From a virus: a stretch of 31,567 bases of DNA. The position numbers and the translations under genes were made by a program. The notes below the pieces were generated by a model. It saw only the letters and a program-made list of their open reading frames with translations. It had not been told where the DNA came from and searched no databases. Positions 28,828 to 31,567 of this stretch are shown piece after piece (positions within the stretch are counted from its first letter, which is position 1; each line of letters starts with the position of its first letter). The stretch lies in the IMG/VR virus record IMGVR_UViG_3300009103_000108, positions 1-31,567 of that record, one strand, 5' to 3'.

Positions 28828-31567
28828 ATGTCAGTTTTTGATTTGACGGACGAACAGGTTGGCGCATTAACGAAAGCACTTGAGGATGCTGGAGTTAGCG
28901 CTACCGATATTGTTACGACGATGGATTCCCTTCCCGGCAAGATCGATAAGGCTGTTCAGCTTACTATAGATCAAAACAAGAACCTGCAAGATCAAGTTAA
29001 TCTTCTAGAAAAATCTGAAGACTCACTTAAGGCACAGGGAGAGTGGGCTGAAGCGATTAACCAGATTAATATCGCCCGCATGCAACAAGAGAAAAACAAT
29101 CTCAAGATGCTGCGCGACCAAGGGTTGATCACACAGGACATATACGAAACAGAACTCCTTATCCTTAAAGCCAAACAAGAGGAAGAGGGGCACGCTCACA
29201 ATGCAGGACAGAATGCGCTTAATATGGCTCAGACGCTTACTGGCGTTAGCGGTGCATGGAAAGGCACGCTCATTGGCTCATTCTTTCAGGGCGATTTCAA
29301 CAAGAACATAGAACGGGCGGGTGCAGCGCTCAAGGAGAACTTCTCCGCAGCAAATATGTTAGGCTCTGCCTTGATGAAGGTAGCAGAGTCCACAATGATG
29401 ATGGTTGTCTCAGCCGATGCACAGTTTGCCGAGGTTAACAAGCTTACTAATGGCACTGGTGAATACAATGACATGATCATGGACACCATGGCGAACAACC
29501 AGCAGTACAACGTTAGTGTTGAAGATGCTGGTGAGGCTGTGAAGTCCCTGTATACTGAAATGAGCAACTTCAGTAACATGTCGAAAGAGGCTCAAGCGGC
29601 AGCAGTAGAAACCACGGCTCAGTTGAAGGGTCTTGGTATTGATGCACAGACAACTGCAGCAAACTTTGAGATTATGACAGGTGCTCTCGGTATGTCATCG
29701 GCTGCAGCGGGCGAAGCACAGAAAGACTTTGCGGCTATGGCTGCAGACTTGGGCGTGAGCGCAGGAAAGATCGCGAAGGACTTTGAGAGAAACGCTGATG
29801 TATTTGTTGCCTATGGCGACGATGCCACTCAGGTATTCAAAGATGTTGCTGCAGCAGCTAAGGCTACTGGCATCGAGATGGATGCTCTGCTTGGCATTAC
29901 CACACAGTTCGACACCTTTGAGGGTGCTGCGAAGGCTGCAGGACAGTTGAACGCTGTTCTCGGTGGTGGATTATTAAACTCTATGGATCTTTTGAACGCT
30001 TCTGAGGAAGAGAGAGTTCGCATGCTGATCAGTTCAGTTGAGGCGTCTGGCAAGAGTTGGCAATCCATGAGCAAGTTTGAGAAGCAAGCTGTTGCCAACG
30101 CTGCCGGCATTAAAGACATGACTCAAGCCAGCAAGCTATTCGGACAGAGCCTCGCGGAGTACGATGCAGCCCAAGCAAAGGTTGAGGATAACGCAGAGGC
30201 GCAAGCAAAGTTGGAAGAGCGTGCGGCTGCTGCTGCCAACATGCAAGACAAACTCAAGCGCATCATGGAGCAGTTCGCAGTAGCTGTACAGCCGATTATT
30301 AATGCTGTTCACTTTCTCTTAGACGGGCTGTTGAGTCTTAATGACATGACGGGCGGCATGCTGATCCCCACACTTATTGGATTAGCTACGGCGATGATGG
30401 CAATCCATCACTGGTCAAAGTTATCAGCGATGTGGAGCACAATCATGACAGGCAAGGCGGTTGTTCAAGCCACAGCCGAAGGCGGTCTTGCTGGTGCCAA
30501 GGCTGCACTTACTACAGCGACAGCAGCCCAGACTGCTGCCGCACCCGCAGCCGCGACAGGCTCTAAGCTTATGGCAAAGGGCATTCAATCATTGGGCAGG
30601 GCTGCAGCCATGGCTGGTCCGAAACTGATGGCGATCCTTGGTCCTATTGGCGCCATTGCGGTTGCTGTTGCCGCTCCAATTCTGCTGCTAGCTGTTATTA
30701 TCTGGTCAATGAAAGAGTTGGTCTTGGCGTTCATGGCAGCACCAGAGGCGATCATCCCTGCCATGCTGGGACTGATGGCATTTATCGGAGTAGCTGCAGT
30801 CGGACTGCCAATATTGGGTGCTGCCTTTTCAGCCTTCTTTATTGCGCTAGGTAATCCAGCATCAATCGCTGCGATGACTGCGTTGATGCCAGTGCTGCCC
30901 ACTATGGCTGTTAGTTTTGGTCTGCTTTCTGCATCATTGTGGATTCTAGGGAAGGCAATTCAGGAGTTCATTGGTAAAGATATGCCGGGCGCAATGCTGT
31001 TGGCTTTGGCTTCTCTCTGGGCATTTGGTTTGGGGCTTTTACAGCTTGGACCCCTGATGAAAAAGAGTTTCAGGAAGGTCGGTATAAACGTCGGAATCTT
31101 GGCTATCGCTTTGCTGCTTTTAGGCAAAGCTTTGCAAGAGTGGAATAACGTTGGCGTCGGCGAAGCGATGGCGGCATATATTAGCCTGTGGGTTTTCGCT
31201 TTAGCCCTGATACCTCTCGCGGAAGTGTTGGATGAGGGCGCATTCAAGGTGGGCGTTGCCGTGGGCATCCTTGGGCTTGGCTTATTGCTCCTAGGGATGG
31301 GGCTCCAATCATTCAACGATGTTGGAGTCGGAGCAATGATTGCAGCTACCGTTGCTCTAATAATCTTTGGACTAGCCCTGAATTACATTGTTGCTCCAGC
31401 GCTGACCACTGGTGCTCTGATGGTTGGCGGCGCCGCAATCCTTCTAGGCATTGGTCTTATACTATTGGCTAAAGGCATTGGCGCGTTTGAAGAGATCCCG
31501 CCCGGCTTGCTCATAGGTCTGCCTATCGCGCTGGCAATCTTTGGCTGGGGTCTTCTCGCCGCTGGCA
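28828..31567 (+). CDS. Tail tape-measure protein (3' partial)
   Basis: The frame starts at an ATG after AAGGAG and is still open at the window end (913 codons seen). Tape-measure proteins set tail length and are ejected through the tube. The N-terminal part has a charged coiled-coil-like region (about 40-130). Next come Ala-rich helices (about 170-470) including VAYGDDATQVFKDVAAAAKA and QLNAVLGGGLLNSMDLLNAS, which are typical of tape measures. From about 495 it turns strongly hydrophobic, with several potential membrane segments, and from about 708 it shows tandem units of 57-59 residues. T4 gp29 (about 590 residues) is shorter, so the tail may be longer or the protein may carry an extra membrane-acting part. 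Confidence 0.85.
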   Translation, partial: MSVFDLTDEQVGALTKALEDAGVSATDIVTTMDSLPGKIDKAVQLTIDQNKNLQDQVNLLEKSEDSLKAQGEWAEAINQINIARMQQEKNNLKMLRDQGLITQDIYETELLILKAKQEEEGHAHNAGQNALNMAQTLTGVSGAWKGTLIGSFFQGDFNKNIERAGAALKENFSAANMLGSALMKVAESTMMMVVSADAQFAEVNKLTNGTGEYNDMIMDTMANNQQYNVSVEDAGEAVKSLYTEMSNFSNMSKEAQAAAVETTAQLKGLGIDAQTTAANFEIMTGALGMSSAAAGEAQKDFAAMAADLGVSAGKIAKDFERNADVFVAYGDDATQVFKDVAAAAKATGIEMDALLGITTQFDTFEGAAKAAGQLNAVLGGGLLNSMDLLNASEEERVRMLISSVEASGKSWQSMSKFEKQAVANAAGIKDMTQASKLFGQSLAEYDAAQAKVEDNAEAQAKLEERAAAAANMQDKLKRIMEQFAVAVQPIINAVHFLLDGLLSLNDMTGGMLIPTLIGLATAMMAIHHWSKLSAMWSTIMTGKAVVQATAEGGLAGAKAALTTATAAQTAAAPAAATGSKLMAKGIQSLGRAAAMAGPKLMAILGPIGAIAVAVAAPILLLAVIIWSMKELVLAFMAAPEAIIPAMLGLMAFIGVAAVGLPILGAAFSAFFIALGNPASIAAMTALMPVLPTMAVSFGLLSASLWILGKAIQEFIGKDMPGAMLLALASLWAFGLGLLQLGPLMKKSFRKVGINVGILAIALLLLGKALQEWNNVGVGEAMAAYISLWVFALALIPLAEVLDEGAFKVGVAVGILGLGLLLLGMGLQSFNDVGVGAMIAATVALIIFGLALNYIVAPALTTGALMVGGAAILLGIGLILLAKGIGAFEEIPPGLLIGLPIALAIFGWGLLAAG
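30949..31567 (+). repeat. Tandem 57-59-residue hydrophobic repeats in tape measure
   Basis: Units begin GKAIQEF (30949), GKALQEW (31123), GMGLQSF (31294) and AKGIGAF (31471, cut by the edge). Each continues with xxVGVGxAM or a similar turn, then two hydrophobic helices. The repeats are diverged at DNA level. Confidence 0.7.

Overview
This window is part of the virion-structure region of a tailed phage with a contractile tail, related to the T4 superfamily. All convincing genes lie on the + strand and are tightly packed, often overlapping by a few bases. Recognisable T4-type parts occur in assembly order: portal (gp20-like, cut by the left edge), prohead protease (gp21-like), prohead scaffold (gp22-like), major capsid protein (gp23-like), probable neck and tail-completion proteins, tail sheath (gp18-like), tail tube (gp19-like), a gp26-like baseplate protein, and a tape-measure protein cut by the right edge. 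The gene style (an MKITKTRLKQIIKE-type N-terminus, a DUF1360-like membrane protein, fibre proteins made of repeated Ser/Thr/Gly/Asp-rich modules) resembles uncultured marine myoviruses. The host cannot be told from this window. Strong Shine-Dalgarno sites (GGAGG, AAGGAG) precede most structural genes, so the host probably uses canonical initiation.

Layout. 1-3206: portal, two conserved unknowns, a small membrane protein and a possible 22-residue peptide, closed by a terminator. 3248-4607: prohead protease and two small proteins whose N-termini look like cleavable capsid-targeting peptides. 4643-13003: a small beta-rich protein, a protein containing a ribosomal protein bS21 domain, and a 2507-residue repetitive fibre-like protein. 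13104-15910: scaffold and major capsid protein, closed by a strong terminator. 16087-16566: a small probable surface protein in its own terminator-bounded unit with a structured leader. 16671-20152: neck and tail-completion genes. 20271-23339: a second fibre-like gene, again with terminators on both sides. 23551-27179: sheath and tube. 27251-28358: gp26-like gene and a small overlapping-frame gene joined by a T7 run. 28462-31567: a small unknown and the tape measure.

The most interesting points are: the phage-borne bS21 domain inside the structural cluster, overlapping the giant fibre gene; a recurring ACTATTTATT-like element seen once upstream of most transcription units, a candidate late promoter or processing signal; a possible +1 frameshift joining the gp26-like protein to the small gene before the tape measure; IKE/LRE-type protease sites at the N-termini of core proteins and the capsid protein; and a leader at 15993-16078 that can fold so that the same strand pairs either internally or with the ribosome binding site.

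No gap exceeds 300 bases. I saw no tRNA, integrase, insertion sequence, CRISPR array, terminase, lysis or DNA-replication gene. All family assignments come from reading the translated sequence by eye, not from a database search.
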